Assembly: GCA_945861865.1 (NCBI GenBank)
Contig: CAMAWN010000002.1
Coordinates: 1-64,000, forward strand
Origin: Candidatus Kuenenia stuttgartensis
GTDB taxonomy: Bacteria; Planctomycetota; Planctomycetia; Planctomycetales; Planctomycetaceae
Direction: 5' to 3'
DNA length: 64,000 nucleotides
Of the stretch, positions 32,001 to 44,000 are shown piece after piece. Both the position numbers and the translations under genes were made by a program. Position 1 is the first letter of the stretch. Every line of letters starts with the position of its first letter. The notes under the pieces were generated by a model that saw only the letters and a program-made list of their open reading frames with translations, was not told where the DNA came from and did not search any database.

Positions 32001-35000
32001 CGTGGCAGCGGCGGTTCCGTCAGACGGCGAGATCAGGAAGTCCGCTTCACCGGGCAGGGCCGAGATCGTTAGCGTGGCTCCCAAGCGGCTCTTGGCTGTT
32101 TGCAGATCACTACCCGTCGAGACCAACAAGTCCGTCACCGTGTGAGAGGTGGAGGGCACCGACGACACGGCGAACAACGTCCCGTTCACTGGCACGAGAC
32201 CGCTTAAGATCGACCCACTGGAACCCGCCGCCAGATCAGAGACCAAGTGCGTGCCATCGGCCGTGCCGTCGGTGGTCCACAGTTCGCGGCCGGCTTGGAC
32301 GTCGGTGGCGACGAAGTAAAGCTGATCGCCCGCCACGACGAGACTCTGGGGATGCGAACCGGCCGTGCCGTTCCCGCTACGTGCTCGGTTGATGTTCTTG
32401 AACTGCGCCGGTGACACGAGTGGAGTCGTCGTGTCATAACTCCACAGTTCGCGATCGACCGTGTTGCCGGGAGTCCCGGCGACGAAGAAGAGCTTGCTTC
32501 CAAAGCGGGTCAGTTGATCGGGCGTGACAACGCTCACGTTCGTGGCGGTCTGGATTTCGACGGTTCCCGCCAACGTGCCATCGCTGGCGAACAGTGCGTT
32601 GTTCGCTCGGAAGAAGAGCGTCCCATTCACCTCAGTGAGCTGCTCGGGCACGAAGCTGATGTTCTTCACAAGCGACGTCGTGGCTCCGTTCGACACCCAA
32701 AGTTCGTTGCCGTTGGTGAAATAGAGGCTGCCTCCCGCGCGAGTGCTGTCGGTCAAGTTGTTCAGCGTGGTCGCGGTTACTCCCGAAATCAGCCGATGGC
32801 TGTTCGTGGCGAAAGTGGTTGTGACGGGCATCGCCCACACGGCGTTGCCGGTGACTCCGATGTCTGTCGAAATGAACGCGATGGAAGGGACAGCAGGCTC
32901 GTTGGCGACCGGCTTCAGCAGCACGCTGGTCAGCGACGTGACGCTGTTGAACGACGCATTGCCGGGACCGCGAACTTCCTGAGGACTTGGCTGACTCGCA
33001 CCGCTGGTCGGAGCCACCGACCAGAGCTTGTTGGCCGACGTGTAGAACAACCGCCCACCCGCCTCGCGCAGATCAAGCGTTCCAGACAAAGACGCCACGA
33101 GACGGTTCGCCTGCGTGGTCGTCACATATTCCCACAGGCTTCCGCCCGACACGAGGAACAGGCTCTCGCCCACTGCGGTCAGATTGGTCGGATCGGTGAA
33201 CGGGACCGGCAGATCATGCTTCACTTCCTGCGTGCCAATTGCAGTGCCGTCCGTGCGCCACAGGCCGAACGTGGAACTTGTTCCCAACGTGTGGCCGCGG
33301 AAGTAAAGCTGCGAACCGACTACCGCTGTCGCTTGATAAGACTGCTGCAAGGAGTAGGCCGTGCTGCTCGCGGCGCTCACGCTGGTATCGACGATCGACA
33401 ACTGCGTGCTGCTGTTTCGGCTCAAGATCGCATACGACTTGCTGGCGAACGTCAAAGTCCCGGACGCGGCCCAAGTCGGCCATGTGCCCCCCGTGAGTGT
33501 CACGACACCGTCTGCGACAGAGACCGTCCCATCGCGATAGTCGAGACTCACGGGAACTATCGACGGTCGAACCAACGTGAAGAGCGTGGTGGGAGAAACA
33601 TTTACACCTGAGTTGGCCAGTGAGAGTTGTAGTCCGTCTGCGCTTAGGGTTGAGAGTGGGTAGCTTTGGCCATTGACGGCGAGCGATCCTTGAGCGGCCC
33701 AAATGGGCCACTTGCCACCGCTCAATGTTGCAATTCCATTGGCAACCGTAATCGCTCCGCTGGAAAAATTCTGAGAGTCGAAAAGCACCGGGAAGGCCGT
33801 GGCGTCCGAGCTGTAGTCCAAGGTCAGCACCGACGAGAGGTCGTCCGTGCGATTGAGGTACGGCAGTAAACTCGCGAGGTCGTATTCCAAGATCCCCGCA
33901 GGTTGGCCGGTTCCACCGATGGTGATCTGGCTGGCGTTGACTTGACCAGCCGTGAACGTCGCACCGGATGGTGTGAGCGAGCCATCCGTCTGCGCCGCGA
34001 GACGAATCGGAGCCGGTGCTTCCGGGCCGATCGACAAGTAATTGCCCGGCAAGCCATCACCCAGCGTGGTGAAGCGATACCAACGCTCGGACTGTCCTGG
34101 CGCGAGCGTGTAGTACGCCGTATCAAGCTGGCTATCGTGATTGTTGTCTTCGTCCTGGAACACGAACGGCCGTCCGGTGGCTCGATTGACCACATAATCG
34201 CCACTGCCCGTGATCGTGCGATTGGTCAGGATGCTGGGCTGCAAACCGGTCGGCAGCAGGTTGTCGCGTTGGCCTTCGATGACATAGACGCGGCCGGCTC
34301 GCTGCGTCACTCCGTTGGGGAACGTGTCGACGAGGCTCGCGCCGATCACTAAGTCATCGACCAAGTCTCGGTTCAAATCCAGCGATGGGCTGACCGTCAC
34401 CGAGTCAATCACTCCGTCGATCCCGCCGCCCGACAGCGTTGTATTCGCGGACGACAGAACCACAGTGCCGGATAGCTGTGCGGCATCCCAGAAGACATGC
34501 ACCGTACCGGTCACTGGCTTGATCAACTTGATTGCCGTCGCCTGAGTCAGCGTCGCTCCCGATGGAATCAGGCGTGAGACTGAATCGTTGGAACCCGTCA
34601 ACGCGACCTGCCCGATAGATTCGAGAACGGCCAAGTCCAGTTGTCCGTCACCGTTGAAGTCGCCGGAGACCGCCGAGTGCAGGACCGCCAAGCCGGAAGT
34701 CGCCACCGAGCCGATGACCGTGAACCGCGGTGTCGTCGAAATCGCAACGCCACCGAAGAAGACTTGCAGATCGGGGTGGCTACTCGTCGTGCTTTCGGCC
34801 ACCGCGAAGTCCGCGTAGCCATCAGAATTGAGATCACCCAGCGGGATAACCGCCGAAACATTGCGGCCAATCGCCAGCCGCACATGCGACGAATCCGTCA
34901 GCGATTTCGCAATCGCGACCGTGGTCCCGATGGTATGCGTTGTCGCTGTCGTTCCGCCAAAACCTCGTATCACGGTGAAGGTGTTTGTCGTCGTATTAAC

Positions 35001-38000
35001 AGAAGTGACCTGCATCATTTCCGAATCGACTTGAATCGTGAATGGGACGGTCGTCGAAAATTCCGTAACACTCGACATCGTCAGCGAAGTCGAAATCGTC
35101 GAAATGCTGCCCGAAAGTTTGCTTGTCACAGAAGGCGTGGGTGCCAGCAAGACGTAGGCACCTTGAGGTCCATTCGAGAAGGCTAAATCGTCCAAGCCAT
35201 CGCCGTTGATGTCGCCGACCACATGCCGTGTGACAAACTCGGAGAGGGTACTGTCCTTGAAGAGAGCCAATCTTCGATTACTGCTCAGTGACCCGCTGTG
35301 CGTGCTGGTGCTCGTATACAAGTTGGCAAAGGGGATAGCTCCGCCATTGTCGTGCCGACCCTGAACCAGAATGTCCGCATTGCCGTCGCCGTTCCAATTC
35401 AGCACTAGAGCGCTCGCATCCGACTGCGCGGGAACCTTGTAAGTCTCGCTCAGAGTGAAGAAGTTCGATCCGACCGAATTCAAATCCAAGTGCCGCGAAG
35501 TGACCGCCGCTCCATAAATCACATTGAGCCGAATGGTGCCGCTGGTCCCGAAGCTCGTGACTTGCGCGAATACCAAATCGCTGCGTCCGTCGCCGTCGAT
35601 GTCTCCTTGACCGTCCGCCAAATTGCCGAGTCCGGTATGAAATTGTCCGAACTCGTCCGTGCCGCTCTGCTGCCAGACGATCACGTCCGCGCGGTCGGCG
35701 ATGTTTTCGATACTGGAAAAATCCACGGGGCCGAACAGCACATAGCTGCGGCTCGCGCCCGGAATCAGCAGGTCGGGAATGCGATCACCGTTGAAGTCAC
35801 CGATGTTCCGCGCCGCTGACAGCTTTTCGTTCGTAATCGAGCCTTCGACGCCGACGGCCGTCGCCAGCGAATGCGTCGCCGCGCCGTCGTTCAAATGCAC
35901 TCCGTCGCGCGTTGAGGTTGTGGACGCAACGAGCGGCGTGGCCAGCGAATAGGCATAGCGGTTGTCCGACGAAGCCGCCGACAATGAGATCTGAGTATTT
36001 TGCAAGGACTGCCCAGCAAAGACGTGCGTCTGCTGCCCGCCCAGAGCGTCCGCGATGGCGAAGTCCATGAGTTTGGTGACGACGGATTGGCCGTTGACAG
36101 TGCGAGTGACTTGATCGCCATTGACGTTGCCGACGCCTCCGAAGAACAGCGGCTGCGCCGGTGGTGTGGTCGAGTAAAACGGCAGTCCGGTCTCGACAAC
36201 GAGGTCCGGCACATTCAGCCAAGTTGCCTGATGAGCTTCGGCCCCACCCAGGAAGACTTGGCCGACAGTATGCTGCCACGACGTTCCATCCTCAGCCAGC
36301 CGCTGAGTTGATTCCGAAACCACGCGGCCGATATCGGCGGCACCGTCTCCGTTGATATCGCCCAACGACAGCAGTGGGCTGGATGACGTGAGGGAATTGC
36401 TGAGCATCCCACTACTCAAGCCACCAAAGAGCACATAGGTCTTGCTGGCCGAAGTCAGTAGCACATCGGATCGAGTGTTGCCGTCCGAATCGCCGTCCAA
36501 ATCGCCGGCTGCGAGCAATTGATAATTCATCAACTGTTCATTGGCCGTCAACTTGAGATTGGCTTTTCCAGGAAAGGAAATCGTGCCACCAGTCAGACTG
36601 TCGGAACCATACACGACGTAGATCGCGCCAGGGACGTCACCCACCTCTTCGCTCTCGTCAATGATTCCACCTTCAGCAATCACGAGGTCGCTGACGCCGT
36701 CGCCATTGAAGTCGTTGCCCGCCACGCTCTGACCTAAGTGGAAACCAATACCGAAGCCGGGTTGTACTTGTATTCCGTCGAAGGTTATCGCGGAGGACAA
36801 CGGCACGCTGACTGGTTTCGAGCGCACGGACACGTCGTCCATGTACCAGCCTTCAAATTCATTGTTGAATTCATCGGTCGTGTCAAACAGGAATTGGACT
36901 TGAATCCGACTCCCTCGATAGGCGTCCAACGACACGGTCGCGTTGACCCAGCTCGTCTGGTCACCCAACGGACCGGCGAGCGTGTTGCGCGAAATCACGG
37001 CCAACGCATGTTCGCTGGAACCGGTCGCATAGATCGTTCGGCCGTCGGGACTCAGGGTCACACTCTGAGCTCCCAGCAAACCATCCACTCCGTCGCCGTC
37101 CTTCAACCGAGTCCGATACGTCAGTTCGCCCGTCGCGAGGTTTCGGTCAAACACCGCGAGCGCATGATCGACTCGACCGGTCACATAGACCGAGTGACCA
37201 TCCGGGCTGATCGTCACATCGTAGGCATCGTCCAGGCCATCGACGCCGCCTTCGTTATCCTTGATGACCGTTTGGAACGTGAGCAGCCCGGTCGTCGTGT
37301 CACGGGAAAACACGGCCAACGCATTGTCGTTGCGACCCGTGGCATACACGAATCGACCATCGGGACTGACCGCGATTCCGCTGGCATCATCCAAACCGTC
37401 GATGCCATCGACGCCATCCCGCAGAGCCGTTTGGTAGGTCAACGCGCCCGTGGCGGTGTTGCGAGCAAACATCGCGATCGCGTCTTCGTCGAAGCTGGCG
37501 ACATACAGGAAACGTCCATCGGGACTCTCGGCCATCTTGTAGGCCCCATTCATGCCGTCCACACCGCCGGTACCATCCTTCAGCGCGGTTTGGAACGTCA
37601 GCGCGCCGGTCGTGGTGTTGCGGCCAAACACCGCGATCGCGTCACTGGTGTAGCCCGTCGCATAAACCGACCGGCCATCACCGCTGACGACGACTTGGAA
37701 GGCCGCCGCCAAACTATTCACGTCCTTGAACACACCTTGGTAAGTCAAAGCGCCGGTCGCGGTGTTGCGCGTGAACGTCGCGACCGAGTTATCTGAGACT
37801 CCGGTAACATATACCGAGGTGCCATCCGGGCTGACCGCCACCCCGGTAGCTCCGGACAAACCATCGACGCCGACGCCATCCTTGAACACCGTTTGGTACG
37901 TCAACGCGCCGGTCACCGGGTTGCGAGCAAAAACGGACAGAGCGTTATCGTTGAATCCCGTTGCGTACACGGAAAGTCCATCCGGACTGACCGCCACGTC

Positions 38001-41000
38001 GTAGGCTCCCAACAAGCCATCGACGAGATTCACTCCATCCTTAAAGACTTCGAGTTTCGCCTCCGCGAACACGGAGCCAGCCACGGCCGGAACCTCCGCG
38101 AACGACAAACCCTCGTCCTGGGAAATCAACACGCGCGCGTGATCAAAAACACTCGTATTCGCCTCGCGTTGGAGTAAGTACTTGAAGGCCAGCTCCAAAT
38201 GCGAGTTGGCCGGCGCGGTGGTGAGGTCGAACACCGGCGAAGTCACCGCGCCTTGATTGGCGAGGAGCGTCGAGTAGTTGCCGCCGCCAAACGGCGTTTC
38301 CCCTTGTCCGTAATACAAACTGTGCGGCGACGAGTGCGACGCTTCCAGCCGCAGTGCGGGATTTGAGAACAGCACTGACGCGCCACTGGTGATCTGGACG
38401 CCATAACGGGGACTGCTCGATTCGAGCTTCACTTGCTCGACGTTCAAGCCTCCCAGTCCGGCCGCCTTGATGCCAATCGTCGCCGAGTTTCCGTTGTTCG
38501 TCAGATTCGCTGAACTCGGTGGATTCATTGGTGCCGAAGTGTCAGCGACAAGGTCAATGTAATTGAACTGGATCGACTGATCGAATTCCGACAACACGAC
38601 CTCAAAGGTCACGTCGGAGGGTGAACCGGGTGGTGACACTGGGTAGTGCTTCTCCATGTGCCAGCGCACAACGTACTGCGAAGACCCGAAGTGCAGAGGA
38701 TCGTCGATGCGCGCGGCATACACCGCGTCATTGGCATCCAAGTCCGTTCGCCAATCGTCCCACAACGGTGAAATTGCGGCGGGAGCCAAACCGCTCGTCA
38801 AATCCGTGTTGGCGTACGCAGACGTCCCACTGCCGAACGTCAACAGGCCATTTGAACTCACGAAGGCCGTCGAATAGCTCTCGCCATAGAGCTGGAACGC
38901 GAAAGGCAGCGTGACCTGCACGAAGTTGTCATCGAAGCCGTCCAGAACCTTGTTGCCCACTGTGGCGATCGAACTGTGATTGTCGTTCGCCGAGATAAAC
39001 GTCGGTTGAGACACCGTGTAACCGATGCCGTTGGAACTACGGCCTTCGGAGAGATGCCACAATCCGTCCTCGTAGGTGGCGTTGGGCGGTGTGTTGTTCA
39101 GCGTGAAGCCGTCCAGATCGGACGTGGTCCCGGTGATGCCGCTGAAGTCGGCGGAGTAAATCGTGCCGGTCGGCCCCCACGCCGTTTGTCCTGCCACGAG
39201 ATGCGCCGCGCCGACGTGGTTGTTCCGATGCGGATCGCCGATCAGCAAGTCGTCGGCCGTGTCCGCCGGCCCACCGACTCGGCCGGCATTCGCGAATGAC
39301 AACGGCTGATTCAGCCAACTCGCATCGGTCACAGTCACGTCCGCGCGGGTCGTGACATCGAACGTCGAGCTCCAGGCGTTCTGCTGACGATCCGAGAACC
39401 CCAGTTGAGTCGCCAGCGGGTTGTTCGCAGGATCGCTCAGAATCAGTTGCAGCGAATGCCCTCGCAGCAATACCAGCCGCACACGATCCGCGACGTGATC
39501 CACATCCGCATCATCCACCAAATCCGCGGCCACAGCCAATTGGAGTCCCTGCGCCAACAACGCTTGGTTGATGTCCGCAATCAAATCGTTTGCCGAACCG
39601 TTCGTCGCATCGGCGGCCACGGTCACCAAGTTCGTCAACTGACCGTCGATCACCAACCGGAAGGATGCAGAATTGTCGAACCGGTAATTTGGATGGCCTC
39701 CCACCCCCTCCAGGGCATTCTTCGTCCCGATCACTCCGAAGGCATCGCGCCGGCCCAACACGAAATACGCGCCTGATTGAGCCGTGCCGCTGACGCCCAC
39801 GGCCAAGTCGCCGATACCGTCGCCGTTGAAGTCACCCGCCACCAGCGTACTGCCGCCGCTGGTGATTGCCGCCGGCAATTGCAGGGTGAATTGATACCGT
39901 CCCAAATTGTCAGTGGTCGGCGAGCTGTGTCCAAAGGAAACGCGAGCCAATGTCGTCTCGCCTTGTTCCAGGACCGAACTCACGAAGTCGTCATTACCAT
40001 CGCCGTTCAAGTCTCCGACGCGAATCACGACCGGACGATCCGAGTGGTCCACCGCCGTGACATGACCCGCTTCGGCGGACGCCGGCAGGTCAATCGTCTG
40101 CCCCAGTCCCGTCGCCGGATCAAAGGTCAGCGTGTACTCGCCCATCCCTTCTGGCGCGGGATTGAGGATGCTCGGAGACGGAGAGTAGTCAAAAGACTGA
40201 GAGGATAAATGCAGCACATTGGTGGCGACGGAATCTAGAGAACTGACCAAAGACAACTTCTGCCCCGTTTCCGTAAGCAGCCAGAAACCAATTCGCTGAT
40301 CGTTGACGCTCAGCGTGTTGACCAAGATCACTTTCGGTTGTCCGACGCCCACTCCCAATGCCGTGTCAACCGCGGCTTGCAGATCGGTGACCAACTCACT
40401 GATGGCCGACCTTTGTTTCTTAGTCAATGTCACGTTCTTGATGGTGCCGCCGTCCACCTGAAGCGTGAACGTCGCCGGCTGCGTTTTCAGGGCGAGCAGA
40501 TCACTGCTGCTGATCGGTGCCGCGCCATTCAACAGCCGCGTGTTGAGATTCACGACATGCACGAAGTAGTAGTCGGGCACCCCGGCGAACTGCTCGACTG
40601 GCACGGGATTGAAACCTGACGAAGGACCGGTGTCCTGTCCGGCATAGAGGTAGAACTTCGTCCCTCGAAACGCGGCCGCGACTTCGCTGGCTCGCGGTTC
40701 CGTGAATTTCACCGAGAGCATGTTCGTCACGAGTAGCGCGGACTGCTCCGCCCCCAGCTTCTTCAGAGCCGGCGGAGTCGGAAACACATACCAATCCCCT
40801 GGATCGCCGTAGTGGAAGTTAAGCGACGTCACCGCCACGGGAATCGCGGGGGACGCGATCAACGGGCGGAAGTCCTCGGTCAACAGAGCGGCCAATTCCG
40901 GTTGGTCATTGAAGCCACCGCGACCGGCGACGCTGACAATCTCATAACGATCGGGAGGTACGGCGCTCGGACCACCCGCGATCCAATCGGCACCGGAGTC

Positions 41001-44000
41001 ACCCAGCAGGATGTCATCACCGCCGCCGCCGCGCAGAATGTCTTGATCGTCTCCGCCATCGACGGTATCCCGGCCTGCTCCGCCGAACAGCCGGTCGTTG
41101 CCGTCGCCGCCGATGATGTGAATGTTCGTGAGATCGGACAAGAAGCCGGTCTGCGGACTGTCTTCGGGGTCAATGCCCCATTCGCTCCCTTCGATCAGGT
41201 ATTCGGGATCGGCATGAACCTCATCGTTACCGGCTCGCGTGCTGATGAGGAACTGTTCGACGTGATACGGCACGAAGTAGGCGAGCGCCTGATCGAAGAC
41301 CTGCACGCCCGCGTCGCCTTGAGCCACAGTCGCGCTGCCCAGCAGCGGGAACAGCAATTCCGTCGCTGCCGAGTCGTTGCTGGCAGCGGCATAGACTTTG
41401 AGTTTCGTGCTCTCGCCCAGCGCCGTTGTCGTGAAGATTAGATTCCCGCCGCGCCGTCCGACGACCACATCGCCGCGCAAACCAGCGTCGCGCAGCGCGG
41501 CATTGAGATCAACAACGAGATCGTCCACCGTAGAATTGCCGCGCGTCTCGATTTTCTTCAGCGTGATCGTTTTCACTACCGGCGGGCCGCCGGTTTCCAA
41601 CGAGATGAAGAAGTGCGCGTCGGTGCTCAGTTCGCCGACGGAAAAGTTGGCGGTGTTCGCAATCAGCACTGCCGGACTGGCGACATCGTGACTGACAAAC
41701 TGCTGCTGCTGGATGTCCCAAACCTGCGCGGTCAATTCGTAGCGATGCAGGATAGTGTTGTAGCGCACGGCCACGTTGTCGGGGACCGCGACGCCATTGG
41801 AATCCAGATCGCCCCCCAGGAACAGAACTTGATCGGTGCCCCCTTCGCCATCGAAGCGGTCGCTGTACGTCGGCAGGTAGGTGACTTGATCGCTTTGGTT
41901 GACGAACCGCCGCGTCAATTTCGTGAGCGGCAATCCGTCCGGCAGCACTTGGAAGATGTCGTCGCCCAGTCCGCCCCAGATCAGGTCGCCGGCCTGACGG
42001 TCGTAGCCGCCGGTCAACACGTCGTTGCCAGCCTGGCCGAAAATCCAATCCTCACCCGGCCCCCCTTGCAGAATATCGTTTCCCGAACCGCCGAGGATGA
42101 CGTCCTTGCGACGGACTTCGATCAGCTTGTTCGCGAAGTCGTCGCGCAAAGTCTGTCCCGCCGACAAATCAAGCCGTTCGATTCCTGGGATGATCACCGG
42201 CTGGCCGTTCCGCTCAATCGCGCGGCCGATGTTAATGTCGAAGTCGTAGGCTCCGGGCTTGCTGCCCGTGACCTTGAGGTAGTAGTCAATGGGCTGTTGC
42301 TGAGCATCTAGCACCGCGAGTCCCTGCAAACTGACCACTGCTGCCGTGGCGGCGTTCAACGAGGTCGCCGCATCCAGGACCGTTTCCGCTCCGGCTTGCA
42401 CCCGCACCAGCGCCAGCGTCAGCACACCGGTCGAATGCGAGTTGAGCACGATCACGTCGTCGGGGTCGCCGTTCCGCGCGAGGTTGAACTTGAACCAGTC
42501 TTGATCTTGAGCGCCGATCAACGACATCCCGACGACGTCGCCGAAGTTCTGCAAATTGGTCAGCATGGTCGCCGTCGCGCGCGTATTGTTGGTGCTCTGA
42601 GTGGCCGCCGACGTGAATTCCAATTGATAGACCGTCGGGATGCGGTCGGACTTGATGTGCAGATAGAAGACGGTGCCGACCGGCGGATTTGCAATCGCAT
42701 CACGATCTGCCGACAAAAGATCATTGAAGCGGATCACGCCATGAGTCGTGGTGACCAACGTCGTTTCGACGCTGTTGACGGACTTCACCAACTCGAAGGT
42801 GACTCGATCAGTTTCGGCCAAACTGGTCAGGTTGATGGTGTCATTCGCGCCGGGAGTCGCCGCCAACTGGAATCGGTACCAGTCCTCGTCGGTCGTGCTG
42901 TCGAGCGTCAGGCCGGTGATGACCTGATTGCCGACGATCGGACCAACGCGGCTATCAGTCGTGAAGTTGTACGCGCTGGATCGCGTGTCATTGCGCTTGT
43001 CGGAACGCACGGCTCCGGTTTTCGGATCGGCTCCGTCCGTGTTGTCGATCAGAATTGGCGAGCCGGAAATGAACTCAACGCGATCATTCCCCGCACCGGC
43101 ATCGACCCACACCGACTTGGTGACCGTCGGACCGACCACGACATGATCGTTGCCGTCTAGCGCGTCGATGATGATGGCCAGGAAGTCCCCTTCGACGGGA
43201 AGCAGGCTCGACAGCCCTTGCGAGCCGACAAAGCCCACCGCCGATGTCTGGTCATCGGCGAAATGCAAATCCGAGCGAGTCGCCGCGTTCGTGCCCTTGA
43301 TGAAAAATTGGCTGCCGTCGGCATTCGTCGGATCGTCGATCCGCGTGAAACTGATAGCTCCATTCGACAACCGCGCGGCCACTTTGTTGACCAGCGACGT
43401 GTCCTTGAGCGCGGTGTTGATGTCCGCTACCAAGTCGCGCGGCGACGTATTCGTCAACGTCGAAGATTTCGTAATCATCACCGGCACATCGTCGGCATCG
43501 ACATGCAACATGAAAGTGGCATCGGCCGAAAGTTGTCCATTCGCGGGAGCCGGCTCGGAACCGGTCAACGCCACGCCGAAATAACTGTCGGTCGGATTCC
43601 AGATCAGTTGGCCGTTGCCATCGGTCGCGTCGAAGTCGAGCTGCACCTGCGCGTCGAATGTGAAGTTCCCGTTGTTCTCTGTCAGTCGCGTGATGAGGTG
43701 ATGTCCGGTAAAGACACCGCCCGACTCGGTGACGAAATCGACGTTGATCTGGTCATTCTTGTTCGAGCCGCCGTAGTACCAGACTCGATCGGTGGATTGC
43801 GCGTACTTCTTCCATTCGTCACCGGCCACGCCGCCATCAACACCCGTGAAGACTTCGCCGCGCCGGTTGTAAAGCACGTCGAGCGTCGTGGACGGCGTGT
43901 TCTCGGTGCCGTACATGAAGTCGAGACCGGTGCCACCATAGAGCGAGTCCTGCACGGTCCCACCGAGCATTCGATTGAGGCCGGTATCTTCCAAGGTGCG

